Shown here: positions 36,459 to 48,128 of the stretch, piece after piece
Position numbering within the stretch: position 1 is the stretch's first letter
How the letters are laid out: every line of letters starts with the position of its first letter
NCBI RefSeq assembly: GCF_011813015.1
Contig: NZ_QHLQ01000001.1
Location: 124,001 to 188,000, forward strand
DNA from: Parasedimentitalea denitrificans
Lineage (GTDB): Bacteria > Pseudomonadota > Alphaproteobacteria > Rhodobacterales > Rhodobacteraceae
Length of the DNA: 64,000 nucleotides
Direction of reading: 5' to 3'
The notes under the pieces: model-generated
What the model was told of the DNA's origin: nothing
The model's input: the letters and a program-made list of their open reading frames with translations, nothing else
The model's database searches: none
Position numbers and translations under genes: made by a program

Positions 36459-38804
36459 ATGCCAAGCGGTTATCTAGTTTCACTGGGCGCAGACAGCGCA
36501 CTGGGCGTCGATGACGTGATCGGCGGCGCTTGGTATCTTTTTACGTCTAGTACCAATTTGGGAACCGGCGAATGGGTCTTTACCGGGATTGATGACGGTA
36601 CAAGCTACACTGACTTGGTGGAAACCGGGCAGTATCATCTGGCCACCAATGGCAACGTCTATTTTGTTCCGGACTATGGCGAGGTCGACACCTTGACCAG
36701 TGCCGATGTGGTCAGCGCCCCAAGCTATTCTCTTGTACCAGACCACCAAGTCGACGGCACTTCTGGCAACGACGTAATCGACAGCAGCTATACCGATGGC
36801 GACGGCGACAGCATAAACGACACTGCTGACAACGCAGATCTGGTCTACGGACAAGCCGGTGCTGATGACATTAGCAGCGGCAGCGGCAACGACTGGATCT
36901 ACGGCGGCAGCGGAAATGATACTGTGGACGGCGGTACCGGTGATGACGTCATCTATGGCGACGGCGGCACCTCTACAACTGAATCGCTAAACTGGGATGC
37001 TCAGGGTAACGACAATCAAAACGTCAGTGCAGGGTTCACCCAGACCACCGGACAGATTGACGTCTCCGTCAGTTTCACCAACGACGGCAATAACTCACCC
37101 ACCTATAATCTGGAAACCACAGACACCATCTACGTCGCATCAGGCGAGGCATTCGACGAGAATTCGTCGCTAAAGCTGCGCGGCGACGGCGATGACGCAA
37201 CCTCGACAACAACACTCAATTTCGCCGCCAACAGCACGTCAGACGTAGATAACGAAGTTGAAAATGTTGTCTTCCGAATTAGCGACATCGACTTCATCTC
37301 GGGCAACCACCGTGATCTGATCACAGTCAACGCCTATGACGCCAACGGCGCTCCTGTGACTGTCACCCTGACGGTTGTCGACAATAGCACCAACACCGAT
37401 GTGGTTTCCGGCAATACAGTTACCGCAGGCGAAACCAGCGAAAGCGCTTCGGACGCGACAGGATCTCTGTTGGTGGAAATCGCTGGCCCTGTCGAAAAAA
37501 TAGATATCATCTACGCAAACCAGCTTGACGGAACTCAGGCAATTTGGGTCAGCGACGTGTTCTTTGACACCATTGCCAACCCACCCGGCGATGACGTTCT
37601 GAACGGTGGCGACGGCAACGACAGCCTCTATGGTGAAGGTGGTAATGACCTGCTTAAGGGCGGCGATGGGGACGACTATGCCGACGGTGGCGACGGCAAC
37701 GACACACTGCAAGGGTCTTTTGGCCAAGACACTCTGATCGGCGGCGACGGCGATGACCTTCTTCAGGGCGGCAATGACAGTGACTCGCTCATCGGGGGCA
37801 GCGGCAGCGACACGATTAATGGTGGCGGCTCCAGTGACTTCCTAGACGGTGGCATCGGTGCAGATAGTCTGAACGGAGGCTATGGCGCAGATACCCTGCT
37901 AGGCGGCAACGGTAACGACACCCTTCAAGGGGCGAATGGCGCTGACAGCATGTCTGGCGGCACCGGCAATGACACCTTGATGGTCGCGCAGGGCGACACC
38001 GCAGAGGGCGGCGACGGCGACGATATGTTCGTCCTCAGCGACTACAATGAATCCGGTAGCGGTAGTATCACCATCATCGGCAATGAAGGCGATGATGGTG
38101 ATACTACCGGCGACACTCTCAACCTGAATGGGCTAGCCGACAAGTCCACGCTGATCCTGACCACTGACCTTCCGGGCGAAAAGGCAGGCACCGTCGAAAT
38201 GCTCGATGGCTCTCTGGTGACGTTCTCGAACATCGAAAACATCATCTGCTTCACACCCGGTACATTGATCGACACCGCCCATGGCCCCCGCCCCATCGAG
38301 ACCCTGACGGTCGGCGACCTGATCGTCACGCGCGACCACGGATTGCAGCCCCTGCGCTGGGTAGGCAGTCGCACCGTTGCCGCCCAAGGCGATTTTGCAC
38401 CCATTGAAATTGCTCCAACATTACTGCCTGATGCCACTGCACCTTTGCTGGTATCGCCGCAGCACCGTCTGCTATGGAGCGGCGCACGGGCCCAAATGCT
38501 GTTCGGAGACGACGAAGTTCTGGTTGCAGCGCGTCACCTACTGGCAAATCCAGCCGTATCCCGTCGCGAAGGTGGCGCAGTCACCTACATGCACCTGATG
38601 CTGGACAAGCACGAGGTGGTCTATGCCAATGGCGCCGCCACCGAGAGCTTCTATCCCGGAGATGAGGCCCTTAACGCCCTGACCGAAGAAGGCTTGGATG
38701 AAATGTTCACCCTGTTCCCAGAACTGCGCAGCCACGCAGGCGGGTTTGGCGACACAGCTCGCCTATGTCTCAAGTCACACGAAGGTTTGCTGCTCGCGGC
38801 CTAA
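36459..38804 (+). CDS. RTX calcium-binding protein with C-terminal Hint domain
   Basis: The 781-residue secreted-type protein has a unique N-terminal part (1-95). A first block of GGxGxDxx calcium repeats (about 98-168) is followed by a beta-rich domain (170-375). A long second repeat block follows (about 376-514; [17 protein letters not shown] and so on). A Hint-type domain starts at Cys597 ([30 protein letters not shown]) and runs to the end. RTX repeats fold on calcium outside the cell after type I secretion; Hint domains may self-cleave. No signal peptide or transporter genes are nearby. The ATG has AGGAAGAG before it. Confidence 0.92.
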   Translation: MPSGYLVSLGADSALGVDDVIGGAWYLFTSSTNLGTGEWVFTGIDDGTSYTDLVETGQYHLATNGNVYFVPDYGEVDTLTSADVVSAPSYSLVPDHQVDGTSGNDVIDSSYTDGDGDSINDTADNADLVYGQAGADDISSGSGNDWIYGGSGNDTVDGGTGDDVIYGDGGTSTTESLNWDAQGNDNQNVSAGFTQTTGQIDVSVSFTNDGNNSPTYNLETTDTIYVASGEAFDENSSLKLRGDGDDATSTTTLNFAANSTSDVDNEVENVVFRISDIDFISGNHRDLITVNAYDANGAPVTVTLTVVDNSTNTDVVSGNTVTAGETSESASDATGSLLVEIAGPVEKIDIIYANQLDGTQAIWVSDVFFDTIANPPGDDVLNGGDGNDSLYGEGGNDLLKGGDGDDYADGGDGNDTLQGSFGQDTLIGGDGDDLLQGGNDSDSLIGGSGSDTINGGGSSDFLDGGIGADSLNGGYGADTLLGGNGNDTLQGANGADSMSGGTGNDTLMVAQGDTAEGGDGDDMFVLSDYNESGSGSITIIGNEGDDGDTTGDTLNLNGLADKSTLILTTDLPGEKAGTVEMLDGSLVTFSNIENIICFTPGTLIDTAHGPRPIETLTVGDLIVTRDHGLQPLRWVGSRTVAAQGDFAPIEIAPTLLPDATAPLLVSPQHRLLWSGARAQMLFGDDEVLVAARHLLANPAVSRREGGAVTYMHLMLDKHEVVYANGAATESFYPGDEALNALTEEGLDEMFTLFPELRSHAGGFGDTARLCLKSHEGLLLAA

Positions 38805-38841
38805 TGAGTGTGGCACCTTGGTCCGCTGCTCGCGGCCAAAG

Positions 38842-38876
38842 AAAAACACCGCACCCCTTGGGGCTGCGGTGTTTTT
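38842..38876. terminator. bidirectional terminator
   Basis: The 12-base-pair stem AAAAACACCGCA with TGCGGTGTTTTT has an inner CCCC-TT-GGGG extension and sits between the convergent RTX and desaturase genes. A/T runs on both arms make it work on both strands. Confidence 0.92.
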
Positions 38877-38900
38877 GATTTCATCAAGCTTTCTGGCAGA

Positions 38901-39935
38901 TCAGCCGTACATCACCCGCGCTTGCGAGAACGACAACAACTGACGGCTATTCTCATCCCACAGGTGCAACCGGGCACAGGCAAGGCTCTCGCGGATGGTC
39001 ATCTTGTTGCTTTCCGCCAGTACATTATGGTCGCGCAGGACCTCGGTCAGGCGATAAAACGGGATCCGGCTGTACAGGTGGTGCACATGGTGAATGCCAA
39101 TGTTGGCGCTGAACCACTGCAGTACAGACGGCAGCACATAGTGCGAGCTGCCATGCAGCGCCGCGTCATGCAGTTGCCAGTTCTCATCCTGCTCCCAGCG
39201 GGTGTCTTCAAACTGGTGCTGCACGTAGAACAACCACATGCCAGCAGTTGCAGCCAACAACGTTGACGGAACAAAAATCAGGAAAACCGCAGCAAACCCA
39301 CCGAAATACCAGATTACCAGCAAAGCTGCGATAATCGAAATATTGGTGCCCATTGCACTGACCCAGTATCTGACACTGTTCATAAGACCCAACGGCACCC
39401 GGTTTTGTACAAAGAACAAATATCCGGGACCAAAGCCAAACAAAGTGATCGGGTTGCGGTACACCCGGTACATCAGACGATTAAAGCCGTTCAACTCGTT
39501 GTATTCTGCCACGGTAAGCGTGTGGATATCCCCCATGCCCCGCTTGCCCAGATTACCCGCCGCACTGTGGTGTGCCGAATGGGTCCGACGCCAAACATCG
39601 TAAGGCGTCAGCGTCAGAACGCCGATCACACGACCAACCCAGTCGCTGACATGGCGGTTCTTGAAAAACGATCCGTGGCCACAATCATGCTGGATTGTAA
39701 AAAGGCGCAACAGGAACAGCGCGTTGGCGCATGAAATTGCAAATGTCAGCCAGTAACTGATCGACATCGACCACCAGGCCAGTGCCCACAACAGAACAAA
39801 TGGACCAAAGGTCACAGCAAGCTCGAATACGCTTCGCAGCTGGTTCGGCTCGCGGTATTTTGCCAATGTCTTTACCCAGTCGCGCGCTGAGAGCGCGCCG
39901 GGTTGCGTCCGGGATTGTTCAGTGGTTTGGGTCAT
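38901..39935 (-). CDS. membrane fatty acid desaturase
   Basis: This 344-residue di-iron membrane enzyme has the three histidine boxes HDCGHGS (83-89), HSAHH (119-123) and HHVHH (282-286), and about four membrane segments. It introduces a double bond into acyl lipids using oxygen, adjusting membrane fluidity. The short first box and HHVHH third box fit the DesA/delta-12-like group acting on glycerolipids; regiospecificity is inferred only. It is convergent with the RTX gene and divergent from the cyclase gene. The 257-base gap before the latter shows no other gene. Confidence 0.93.
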   Translation of the reverse strand: MTQTTEQSRTQPGALSARDWVKTLAKYREPNQLRSVFELAVTFGPFVLLWALAWWSMSISYWLTFAISCANALFLLRLFTIQHDCGHGSFFKNRHVSDWVGRVIGVLTLTPYDVWRRTHSAHHSAAGNLGKRGMGDIHTLTVAEYNELNGFNRLMYRVYRNPITLFGFGPGYLFFVQNRVPLGLMNSVRYWVSAMGTNISIIAALLVIWYFGGFAAVFLIFVPSTLLAATAGMWLFYVQHQFEDTRWEQDENWQLHDAALHGSSHYVLPSVLQWFSANIGIHHVHHLYSRIPFYRLTEVLRDHNVLAESNKMTIRESLACARLHLWDENSRQLLSFSQARVMYG

Positions 39936-40192
39936 GCGCCTGCTTTTTGTCGTTGCTTAACCACCGATTAAACTACCAGAGCGTCATAGCAAGTAAAATT
40001 TGAGCGAAAACAGGCATTCTGGCAAGGCTTCGCTGACTTAACGTCACACTCTTCCTGCTCAATATCGAAAAACTGCGTCACGCGCGCGCATCCGGCGAAA
40101 AGTCGAAATGTGTGATTGAATGTCTACACAAGCGTCGACCGCATGGATTTTTGCACCATTTCTTGTTAGTATCAGCGACAGGGAGAGACGCC

Positions 40193-42391
40193 ATGAACCG
40201 TCGACTCGCAGCCATACTGTTTTACGACATTGTCGGCTACAGCCGGGCAATGGGCCAGGATGAGACCGCTACGATCAGCGCCCTGAAACAAACCTTTTCA
40301 CAGGTCATTCAGCCGCTCGCCAAAAGTCACAATGGACGCATGATCAAGGTCATGGGCGATGGCGGTTTTATGGAGTTCTCCAGTGCTGTTGAAGCGGTGC
40401 ATTTCGCCATCTGCATGCAGCACGCCATAGGACTGTCCGAGCTTCATCAAACCGAAGGCCAGCGGCTAAGCTACCGCATTGGCATCAACATTGGTGACGT
40501 GGTGGCGGATGATGACGATCTCTTTGGCGATGGGGTCAATATCGCGGCCAGATTAGAATCTTTGGCAGAACCCGGCGGTATCTGCGTCCACCAATCTGTT
40601 CGCGACCAGATCCGTGGCAAACTCCACCTCGATTTTAAGGACTTAGGTGCGATCACGGTCAAGAATATCGATAAACCAGTTCATGCGGCCACCATCGAGT
40701 TTAACCACCTTACGGCGATTGTTGCCGCCCTCCCCGTTGAGCAAAGCCCTAACGCACCGTCATCAAAGACGCGCTGGAACCTGGCTGCGGTCATGGCAGC
40801 CGGACTTGTCATTCTAGGTGGCCTTGGCTGGTCGCAATTCCAAACGACTGGCCCAGCGCCTGCAAACTTAGAACGCACCGCCCTGCCTCTGCCTGACAAA
40901 CCCTCACTCGCAGTCCTGCCTTTCGCCAACCTGTCCAACGACCCCACACAAGAAGGATTCTCTGACGGCCTAACCGAAGATTTGATCACGGATCTGTCAC
41001 GCATCTCAGGTCTCTTCGTCGTCGCCCGCAATTCCACATTTGTGTACAAAGGCCAATCTGTGAACATCCCCATGGTGGCCAAGGAACTGGGTGTGCAATA
41101 CGTGCTCGAAGGCAGCGCACGCCGTTCTGGTGATCAGGTTCGCGTCAACGCGCAGCTGATCGACGCCACTACCGGAGGTCACATTTGGGCCGAACGCTAC
41201 GATGGCGACGTCACCGATATTTTTGAGGTTCAAGATACCTTCATCCGCAAAATTGCCAAAGCACTGGCAATTAACCTGACAGAAGAGGAAGAGCAGGAAA
41301 TTGCCCTCGGCCAGACCACAGACATTCTAGCGCGTGAAGTGTTCCAAAGCGGTTGGGAGAGTTTTCTGGAATACTCAGCCGAGGACAATGCCAACGCAGT
41401 TGATCAGTTCAAACAGGCGCTTGAAATCGACCCAAATTATGGCCGCGCCCATGCGGCGCTTAGCCTGGCTTATCTGCGTGGCTGCCAATTGCGGTGGAAC
41501 AAACCACTGGGCCTCAGCGCTGGTGAGGCAAATGCATATGCGATGAGCGCCCTTGCTGAAACCAAACGTCTCCCCTCATCTCTGGGCAACGTAGCGGCCT
41601 CGGGGGTCAATCTATATAATAGCCGCTACGATATTGCCAAGACTGACGCCACACGGGCAATTGCAACTGACCCAAATGATCCCGAGGCTTTCATAGCCAT
41701 GGCATGGGCGATGATCACGACCGGCCAGCCAAAACTTGGTTTGGATTTGGTAGATCAGGCCATGCGGCTGAATCCAACCTACCCCAGCTATTACGTCTTT
41801 GCTCAGGCCATGGCGCATTATTCAATGGGCGAGCTTGAGCAATCTGCTGACGTTCTGTCCAAAGCATTAGAACGCGACCCCAATGCTAAACAGCTGGCGG
41901 TTATTGCCGCAGCAACCTTTGCACATCTTCAGCGTTTCGATGAAGCCAACGCCGCCATAAGACTGGCCCTGCCAAAGGCTGGCCAAAAAGAACTTTCTGC
42001 ACTTCCCTATTCCTACCATTTTCCGTTCACCTGGGAACATAACCCAGAGATCGTAACCAATGTGATCAACGGGCTTCATCTTGCTGCATTGCCACCCGAT
42101 GATCCAATTGGGTATCTGCAGAACCGTTTAGAAACCGGGAACACCTCTCAGCGCCGAAATGTTGCGATGATCTTGGGCTTCCCCGAGCTTGACGCCTCTG
42201 ACACCGTTCCCCTGCTCACGCTGGCACTTGTGGATGAAAGCAAAGTGGTTAAAAACCAAGCTATCAAATCGCTTGAACAAATTGGTCCTGGAGCAAAAAA
42301 TGCTTTGCCCACCCTCATGAAAATGACCGATGGATCTTTGACCGGCCGCAAAGCTCAGAACGCAATCAAGGCCATTGAAAGATCAGATTGA
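40193..42391 (+). CDS. class III adenylate cyclase with membrane anchor and TPR/HEAT-like C-terminus
   Basis: The 732-residue protein has an N-terminal class III cyclase domain (1-170) with metal Asp12 (FYDIVGYS) and Asp56 (KVMGDGGF). Lys52 and the transition-state Asn116 and Arg120 (GDGVNIAARLE) are also present, so it should be active. One membrane helix (about 196-213) follows, then a TolB/FlgO-like segment, KPSLAVLPFANLSNDPTQEG, TPR repeats (about 390-600) and HEAT-like helices to the end. With one helix the TPR part is probably periplasmic, the cyclase cytoplasmic. The ATG at 40193 has AGGGAGAGA upstream; a longer reading adds 27 unlikely residues. Confidence 0.9.
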   Translation: MNRRLAAILFYDIVGYSRAMGQDETATISALKQTFSQVIQPLAKSHNGRMIKVMGDGGFMEFSSAVEAVHFAICMQHAIGLSELHQTEGQRLSYRIGINIGDVVADDDDLFGDGVNIAARLESLAEPGGICVHQSVRDQIRGKLHLDFKDLGAITVKNIDKPVHAATIEFNHLTAIVAALPVEQSPNAPSSKTRWNLAAVMAAGLVILGGLGWSQFQTTGPAPANLERTALPLPDKPSLAVLPFANLSNDPTQEGFSDGLTEDLITDLSRISGLFVVARNSTFVYKGQSVNIPMVAKELGVQYVLEGSARRSGDQVRVNAQLIDATTGGHIWAERYDGDVTDIFEVQDTFIRKIAKALAINLTEEEEQEIALGQTTDILAREVFQSGWESFLEYSAEDNANAVDQFKQALEIDPNYGRAHAALSLAYLRGCQLRWNKPLGLSAGEANAYAMSALAETKRLPSSLGNVAASGVNLYNSRYDIAKTDATRAIATDPNDPEAFIAMAWAMITTGQPKLGLDLVDQAMRLNPTYPSYYVFAQAMAHYSMGELEQSADVLSKALERDPNAKQLAVIAAATFAHLQRFDEANAAIRLALPKAGQKELSALPYSYHFPFTWEHNPEIVTNVINGLHLAALPPDDPIGYLQNRLETGNTSQRRNVAMILGFPELDASDTVPLLTLALVDESKVVKNQAIKSLEQIGPGAKNALPTLMKMTDGSLTGRKAQNAIKAIERSD

Positions 42392-42402
42392 GCTTGGACC
42401 TG

Positions 42403-43182
42403 CTAAGCAGTTTTATGAAGATCGCTGGGGCGCTCCCCTGCAGCCCATGCATGCACCGCCTTGCCAAACGCCTGGAACAATGGCCGTGACACTGGATCAT
42501 TGGCCGCATCCCATTCCGGATGCCATTGCACCGCAAGCGAAAATCCCGGCGAGTCCTTGACATAGGTCGCCTCGGGTGTGCCATCCGGGGCATAACCATC
42601 AATAACAATACGCGTACCCGGCGTCTTGATCCCCTGCCCGTGCAAGGTATTGGTCATCACCTCACGTGCACCAAGCAACTTGTGAAACACACCGCCGTCT
42701 GACATCTCAACAACGTGGCGCAACGCAAACTTCTCTTCCAGCGTCCCATCAGGCGGCATGCGATGGTTCAGTCGCCCCGGCAGATCGCGGATCTCAGGGT
42801 ACAGTGTCCCCCCCATCGCCACGTTGACCTCCTGAAACCCTCGGCAGATACCAAAAAACGGCTGCCCCCGTTCCACGCAGGCCCGCACCAGTGGTAGCAC
42901 TATGGCATCACGTGCCCGATCAAACGCCCCATGCGCGGCCGTCTCTGCCTCTCCATACTCTTGCGGATGTACATTGGGGCGACCGCCAGTCAACAGGAAC
43001 CCATCAAAGGTCTCCAGCAGTTCCTCAACTGACAAGAACCTAGGGTCCGACGGGATTAACAACGGCATACATCCAGAAACTTCAGCCACCGCCTCTGAAT
43101 TCATCGTGCCACCGGCATGTGCCGGATACTGATCGTTGATCAGATAAGAGTTTCCGATAATACCAACCCGAGGACGCGTCAT
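42403..43182 (-). CDS. class I glutamine amidotransferase-like gamma-glutamyl hydrolase (PuuD-like)
   Basis: This 259-residue protein has the class I amidotransferase triad: Cys113 in PFFGICRGFQEVN and His221/Glu223 in AVQWHPEWD. It belongs to the peptidase C26 group that hydrolyses gamma-glutamyl amides, for example gamma-glutamyl-GABA in putrescine breakdown. LTGGRPNVHPQEYGE is a typical C26 region. The ATG at 43182 has AGAAGG before it; an earlier in-frame start at 43251 has none. It is convergent with the cyclase gene, 11 bases apart. No other putrescine genes are nearby. Confidence 0.88.
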   Translation of the reverse strand: MTRPRVGIIGNSYLINDQYPAHAGGTMNSEAVAEVSGCMPLLIPSDPRFLSVEELLETFDGFLLTGGRPNVHPQEYGEAETAAHGAFDRARDAIVLPLVRACVERGQPFFGICRGFQEVNVAMGGTLYPEIRDLPGRLNHRMPPDGTLEEKFALRHVVEMSDGGVFHKLLGAREVMTNTLHGQGIKTPGTRIVIDGYAPDGTPEATYVKDSPGFSLAVQWHPEWDAANDPVSRPLFQAFGKAVHAWAAGERPSDLHKTA

Positions 43183-43316
43183 ACCATAACCTTCTACATT
43201 TATAGCCGATCTAACACTCAGGTGTTTTATCTGACAAGCATAAGTCTGCATTGCACAAGAGTCGTTTGCCCATTCTCGTTTGACCAGCGGCTAACAATCG
43301 GACAACCACTGAGAAA

Positions 43317-45740
43317 TCAGCAGTATTCGCTGATTTTCTCAACTAGGTCGGCATTGGTTATTGGCTTACTCATATGACCATCCATCCCGGCAGCACGACA
43401 TTTGAACGCTTCCGACTTTTGCGCATTGGCGGTTATCGCAATAATCGTTGTTGCCTCCATTTCATGCTGTAACTCTTCGCGACGGATCAATTTGGCCATC
43501 TCGTACCCATCCATGACGGGCATCTGACAATCGGTCAGCACGATATCATACCAGCCATCACGCCATTTGATGAATCCTTCACTCCCGTCATTGGCGGTTT
43601 CAACCCGATGCCCCAGCCGTGTCAGCTGGGCCGTAAGCACCTCACGATTGATTTCATTATCCTCGACCAACAGAACTTTGGCCGTGTTACTTACCTGTTC
43701 AGCCTCCTCAGCATCCGCGGGCTTAGTCATATCGACGATAGCTTTTATCAGCTCTACAGGCAGGAGCGGAGCGGTTAAAAACGTTAGCCCTTTCTCGCTT
43801 GTCGGCCGCGTTTGGCTTTCATACCCGCCCAAAAACGAAGCTATCACTGGCAATGCAGGCATTGCCCTTCGCAACTCTAGCGTCAACTCTTCTTGCTCTC
43901 TAAGATCAACAATCAGGTCAAAGGCAGTATCACAGTCAAGGACACCCATCGGATCAGCGCGAATTTCAACATTGGCGCCAGCTTCAATCAAAAGCGCTTC
44001 AATCTCCTTGGTCTGATGGTTGGACACGTCAGACACCAAAAAAACCCGTATTGTGTCCAAAGTTGGCGTCCGGTTTTCCTCTTTGACGTCCTTCAAAGGA
44101 AGAAGCACCTCAAAGCTGCTTCCCTGACCCGAATTGCTCTCGACATCGATTGTTCCTCCCATCAATTCAACAAGATCGCGAGTAATGGACAACCCCAGCC
44201 CGACACCGCCAAATCGGCGTGTCGTTGTTTCATCAGCCTGAGTGAACCGGTCAAATAGTTTTTTCTTCTGCTTTTGCTCGATACCAATACCGGTATCGCT
44301 CACGACAATTCGCGTTCTTCTATTCGACTGTTTTTCCAGAATAATCCTGACCTTCCGGTTTTTCACCTGCTCTACGCCAGCCGTGAATTTGATCGCATTG
44401 CCGATAAGATTGATCAAAACTTGCTTAAGCCGAAGCCCATCAACAAGAACCCGGCGGTCGACCTCATGTGGTTTCCAGACGAAATCCAAATCAACTTTAG
44501 CTTCCCTGGCGATCGGCCAAAAGGTTTTGAGAACATCCTCAAAGATCGCACACAGCTGCATTGGCTCTTCGTAAATCGCCAATTTTCCAGTCTCGATTTT
44601 TGACACATCTAGAATGTCATCAATGATCCTCAGCAGGCTTTGTGCAGAACGCTGAATTGTATCCACCATCCGCTCCTGGTCATTTTGGAGCGGTGTTGTT
44701 TGCAACACATCCAGCATACCAATTACTCCATTCATCGGAGTTCGGATTTCGTGGCTCATATTGGCAAGAAAAGCCGACTTGGCGTCATTTGCCTGTTCCG
44801 CATTCAGCCGTTCAACTTCAATCTTTTTGGTCTCTTCACGTTCTGCCTGTGCTACGCTGACAGCGATCTCCACCTGTTTTTGCAACTCGTCAGGCAAACG
44901 CAAGCGCCCATAAAGCAAGAAAGAAACAGCGCTGGAAAGAACGAGACCAAGGACCCAGATCAGGGCTTCCAATTCGAAATTATGAAGTTCGTTTCCCTCA
45001 CGGCTGCTCCCTCCAATCTGCCAAGTGCCGACCGGCAAAGTCACCGGAACGACAAAATCTGGATTTGTGAAAACCGCCTCATTACCCGCGATCATACCCC
45101 CCGCAGCACCAAGCCCATTCTTTCCGCGCAGCGCGAATTCAAACGTTTCCGTCCCGTCGAATAACCCACTTCCACCGATAATATCCCCTGGGTCCAGCAC
45201 CACAGTGGCAAACCCCCAAAACCTATCAGCTGGGCTCATTTCACCAGAGTGATAAATAGGCAATCTGGCAATGATACCGGACCCACCTTGCATTAGGCTC
45301 AAGGGGCCAACGATGATATACTGGCGACTGTTGATTGCTTTCTCGACAAATGGTCTGCGATCTGGATCACCCATTAGGTCGTGGCCTAAAACTCCGGGAT
45401 TAATATCCTTATTGGTCAGGTAACTAACCACGCCACCAGGTGCTAATTGCAAGGAGCGGATAGCTGGATACCCGTCCTGCAGCGCGGCAGCAAAAACATC
45501 AAAATCCTCTTGCGAAAAATCCCACCTACTCCTTACAAAGGCCGATAACCCCTTTGTAAGTTCCAACCGCTCGTGCAGAGAGCTCTCCATGTGTTCGGCT
45601 ACAGCCTGAGCCTTAGCCGAGGCCACCGTCACGGCTTCTTTCTCGAATTGAACATGAAGTAGTTTGTTGATCATCCAAGTACTGATCAACACCATCGCCC
45701 CTGCTAGAAACGAATACATGAGAGGTCTAACACTCGTCAT
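43317..45740 (-). CDS. CHASE-domain hybrid sensor histidine kinase
   Basis: The 807-residue kinase has membrane helix 1 (8-26), a periplasmic CHASE sensor (about 65-240) and helix 2 (259-278). A coiled coil (285-320) leads to the HisKA domain with His330 ([13 protein letters not shown]) and the HATPase domain with N448, DTGIGI and [10 protein letters not shown] degenerate receiver-like domain (about 563-670) lacks the conserved lysine (TAPLLP in place of KP). A true receiver (688-805) has Asp737 and Lys792. CHASE domains bind small ligands such as cytokinin-like or peptide molecules. No response regulator or HPt gene is adjacent, so it is an orphan. Confidence 0.93.
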   Translation of the reverse strand: MTSVRPLMYSFLAGAMVLISTWMINKLLHVQFEKEAVTVASAKAQAVAEHMESSLHERLELTKGLSAFVRSRWDFSQEDFDVFAAALQDGYPAIRSLQLAPGGVVSYLTNKDINPGVLGHDLMGDPDRRPFVEKAINSRQYIIVGPLSLMQGGSGIIARLPIYHSGEMSPADRFWGFATVVLDPGDIIGGSGLFDGTETFEFALRGKNGLGAAGGMIAGNEAVFTNPDFVVPVTLPVGTWQIGGSSREGNELHNFELEALIWVLGLVLSSAVSFLLYGRLRLPDELQKQVEIAVSVAQAEREETKKIEVERLNAEQANDAKSAFLANMSHEIRTPMNGVIGMLDVLQTTPLQNDQERMVDTIQRSAQSLLRIIDDILDVSKIETGKLAIYEEPMQLCAIFEDVLKTFWPIAREAKVDLDFVWKPHEVDRRVLVDGLRLKQVLINLIGNAIKFTAGVEQVKNRKVRIILEKQSNRRTRIVVSDTGIGIEQKQKKKLFDRFTQADETTTRRFGGVGLGLSITRDLVELMGGTIDVESNSGQGSSFEVLLPLKDVKEENRTPTLDTIRVFLVSDVSNHQTKEIEALLIEAGANVEIRADPMGVLDCDTAFDLIVDLREQEELTLELRRAMPALPVIASFLGGYESQTRPTSEKGLTFLTAPLLPVELIKAIVDMTKPADAEEAEQVSNTAKVLLVEDNEINREVLTAQLTRLGHRVETANDGSEGFIKWRDGWYDIVLTDCQMPVMDGYEMAKLIRREELQHEMEATTIIAITANAQKSEAFKCRAAGMDGHMSKPITNADLVEKISEYC

Positions 45741-45934
45741 TCAAATCATTCCCGATGTCTCACGCACACAGTGGGGCATTGTGACCGTAGCATCAACTAG
45801 GCCCTCAGCCTTCCCGCCCTAACAGGACTTGGCACAGCAAAGTGCCAGATCATGTTCGGTTACGTAGAACGTCTTACCACTTAGCCCACCCTCTTCGGTC
45901 ACGGCTAAAGACAACTTTTGCTGGCGTGAGTAAG

Positions 45935-45966
45935 AAAAACAAAAAGGGAGCCTGCTGGCCCCCTTT
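45935..45966 (-). terminator. terminator of malate synthase
   Basis: On the minus strand the stem AAAGGGGGCC-AGCA-GGCTCCCTTT (one G-T pair) is followed by TTGTTTTTC. It lies about 27 bases after the glcB stop. The remaining 200 bases toward the kinase gene show no gene. Confidence 0.88.
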
Positions 45967-45992
45967 GCTATTTTGGTCGACGAAAGCCTCTC

Positions 45993-48128
45993 TCAGCCTT
46001 CAGCGGCCTTTAGCTCCAACCGGCGGGCATGCAGCACTGGTTCAGTGTACCCAGATGGCTGAATCCGCCCCTTGAAAACTAGGTCGCACGCCGCCTGAAA
46101 GGCAATACCATCGAACCCAGGAGCCATCGGCTGATAGCTCGGATCTCCGGCGTTTTGCGTATCCACCACTGCGGCCATTTTGCGCAACGCTGTCATAACC
46201 TGCGCCTCGTCGACGACCCCATGATGCAGCCAGTTGGACAAAGCCTGACTAGAAATCCGACACGTCGCGCGGTCCTCCATCAAGCCAACATCGTGGATGT
46301 CCGGCACCTTTGAACAACCCACGCCATGATCGATCCAACGCACCACATAGCCTAGAATACCCTGAGCATTGTTTTCGATTTCGCGGCGGATCTCGTCATC
46401 CGACAGGTTTTCGCCAGTCATCACAGGAATGGTCAGCAAGTCCTGCAGCGATCCTCGTGCACCACCAGCCTTCAACCCATCTTGAACAGACAGAACATCG
46501 ACCGCGTGATAGTGCGTCGCGTGCAACGTGGCGGCGGTGGGTGACGGCACCCAGGCACATGTCGCGCCCGCCTTCGGGTGCCCGACCTTGGCCTCTAGCA
46601 TATCCGCCATCAGATCTGGCATCGCCCACATGCCCTTACCGATCTGTGCTTTGCCTTTCAGCCCACAAGCCAGACCAATGTCGACATTGCGATCCTCATA
46701 AGACGCGATCCACGGCGTGGTCTTCATCTCGCCCTTGGGCAACATCGCCCCGGCTTCCATCGAGGTATGGATCTCGTCGCCAGTACGGTCCAGGAACCCG
46801 GTGTTGATGAATGCCACCCGAGATTTCGCCGCCCGGATACATTCCTTCAGATTAGCGCTGGTGCGGCGTTCCTCATCCATGATGCCAATCTTGACCGTGT
46901 TAGATGGCAAGCCCAGCGCACCCTCGACGTGATCAAAGATCCGACAGGCAAATGCCACCTCTTCGGGGCCATGCATCTTGGGCTTCACCACATAAACCGA
47001 CCCATGCGCCGAGTTGCCAACCTTGGCCTGCAGGTCATGCATCGCGATCATCACGGTGGTCATCGCATCAAGGAAACCCTCGCCGATCTCCAGCCCATCA
47101 CGATCCAGAACCGCCGGATTGGTCATCAGATGCCCAACATTACGCACCAGCAACAGCGACCGCCCCTTCAGCGAAGCATCCGAGCCATCCGCTGCGGTAA
47201 ATTGAACGTCCTCGTTCAACACGCGTGTGAAAGTATTGTCGCCTTTGACGATATCCTCGCTCAGATCGCGCTTCATCAGGCCCAGCCAGTTGGAATAGGC
47301 CTGAACCTTATCCGCCGCATCCACTGCAGCCACACTGTCCTCGCAGTCCATGATCGTCGACATCGCCGCCTCAAGCGTGATGTCGTTGATACTCGCGCCA
47401 TCATCTTTGCCGATATTACCAGCCGCATCGATCTCAAGCACCACATGCAAGCCGTTGTTTTTCAACAAAACACGTGATGGAGAAGCTGCATCACCAACAT
47501 GCCCGACAAAACCGGCGGCATTGCCCAGCGACGGCACCAGCGCTCCGTCAACAACAGACAGCGCCCCAGCATCAGCCCATGATCCCTCGGCCAGCGCAAA
47601 ATTCGCATCCAGGAAATCACGTCCCCAGGCCACAACCCGCGCCCCGCGCGCAGCATCGTATCCCTTGCCCTGCGGCAGATCACCCATGGCGTCGGTGCCA
47701 TACAGTGCATCATACAGTGATCCCCACCGGGCATTTGCCGCGTTCAGTGCAAACCGCGCATTGGTGATCGGCACCACCAACTGAGGCCCCGGCACCTGGG
47801 CAATCTCAGGATCGACATTCTGCGTCTCAATTTCGAAATCATCGCCCTCTGGCGTCAAATAGCCAATCTCTTTCAGAAACGCTGTGTAGGACTCGGCGTC
47901 GTGCTCTTGCCCTTTGCGCTCGATATGCCAGCCATCAATACGGGCCTGAAGATCTTCACGTTTGGCCAGCAATGCGCGGCTCTCTGGTCCATACTCATGC
48001 ACCAGCTGGCTTAGCCCCTGCCAAAAAGCATCCGCTGTCACACCTGTACCTGGCAACGCATCCTTTTCAATGAAATCGGCGTACTCGGCTGCAACCTGCA
48101 GCCCCTGCTTTTCAACCCGAGTTGTCAT
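45993..48128 (-). CDS. glcB: malate synthase G
   Basis: The 711-residue single-chain malate synthase G condenses glyoxylate with acetyl-CoA to malate in the glyoxylate bypass or glycolate use. The central barrel motifs are [68 protein letters not shown] and [18 protein letters not shown]. Toward the C-terminus come [16 protein letters not shown] and [16 protein letters not shown], with the catalytic Asp region. The ATG at 48128 has an excellent AGGAGGAAAG site; a start seven codons earlier is less likely. Isocitrate lyase is not in this window. Confidence 0.96.
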   Translation of the reverse strand: MTTRVEKQGLQVAAEYADFIEKDALPGTGVTADAFWQGLSQLVHEYGPESRALLAKREDLQARIDGWHIERKGQEHDAESYTAFLKEIGYLTPEGDDFEIETQNVDPEIAQVPGPQLVVPITNARFALNAANARWGSLYDALYGTDAMGDLPQGKGYDAARGARVVAWGRDFLDANFALAEGSWADAGALSVVDGALVPSLGNAAGFVGHVGDAASPSRVLLKNNGLHVVLEIDAAGNIGKDDGASINDITLEAAMSTIMDCEDSVAAVDAADKVQAYSNWLGLMKRDLSEDIVKGDNTFTRVLNEDVQFTAADGSDASLKGRSLLLVRNVGHLMTNPAVLDRDGLEIGEGFLDAMTTVMIAMHDLQAKVGNSAHGSVYVVKPKMHGPEEVAFACRIFDHVEGALGLPSNTVKIGIMDEERRTSANLKECIRAAKSRVAFINTGFLDRTGDEIHTSMEAGAMLPKGEMKTTPWIASYEDRNVDIGLACGLKGKAQIGKGMWAMPDLMADMLEAKVGHPKAGATCAWVPSPTAATLHATHYHAVDVLSVQDGLKAGGARGSLQDLLTIPVMTGENLSDDEIRREIENNAQGILGYVVRWIDHGVGCSKVPDIHDVGLMEDRATCRISSQALSNWLHHGVVDEAQVMTALRKMAAVVDTQNAGDPSYQPMAPGFDGIAFQAACDLVFKGRIQPSGYTEPVLHARRLELKAAEG

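Noticed and set aside
36750..38010. DNA tandem repeat or CRISPR-like array
   Set aside because: The repetition is the GGxGxDxx protein repeat of an RTX gene; units are degenerate and in frame.
46767..47477. 236-codon open frame opposite malate synthase
   Set aside because: It is a shadow of glcB codon bias; it has no recognisable motif and no ribosome site.
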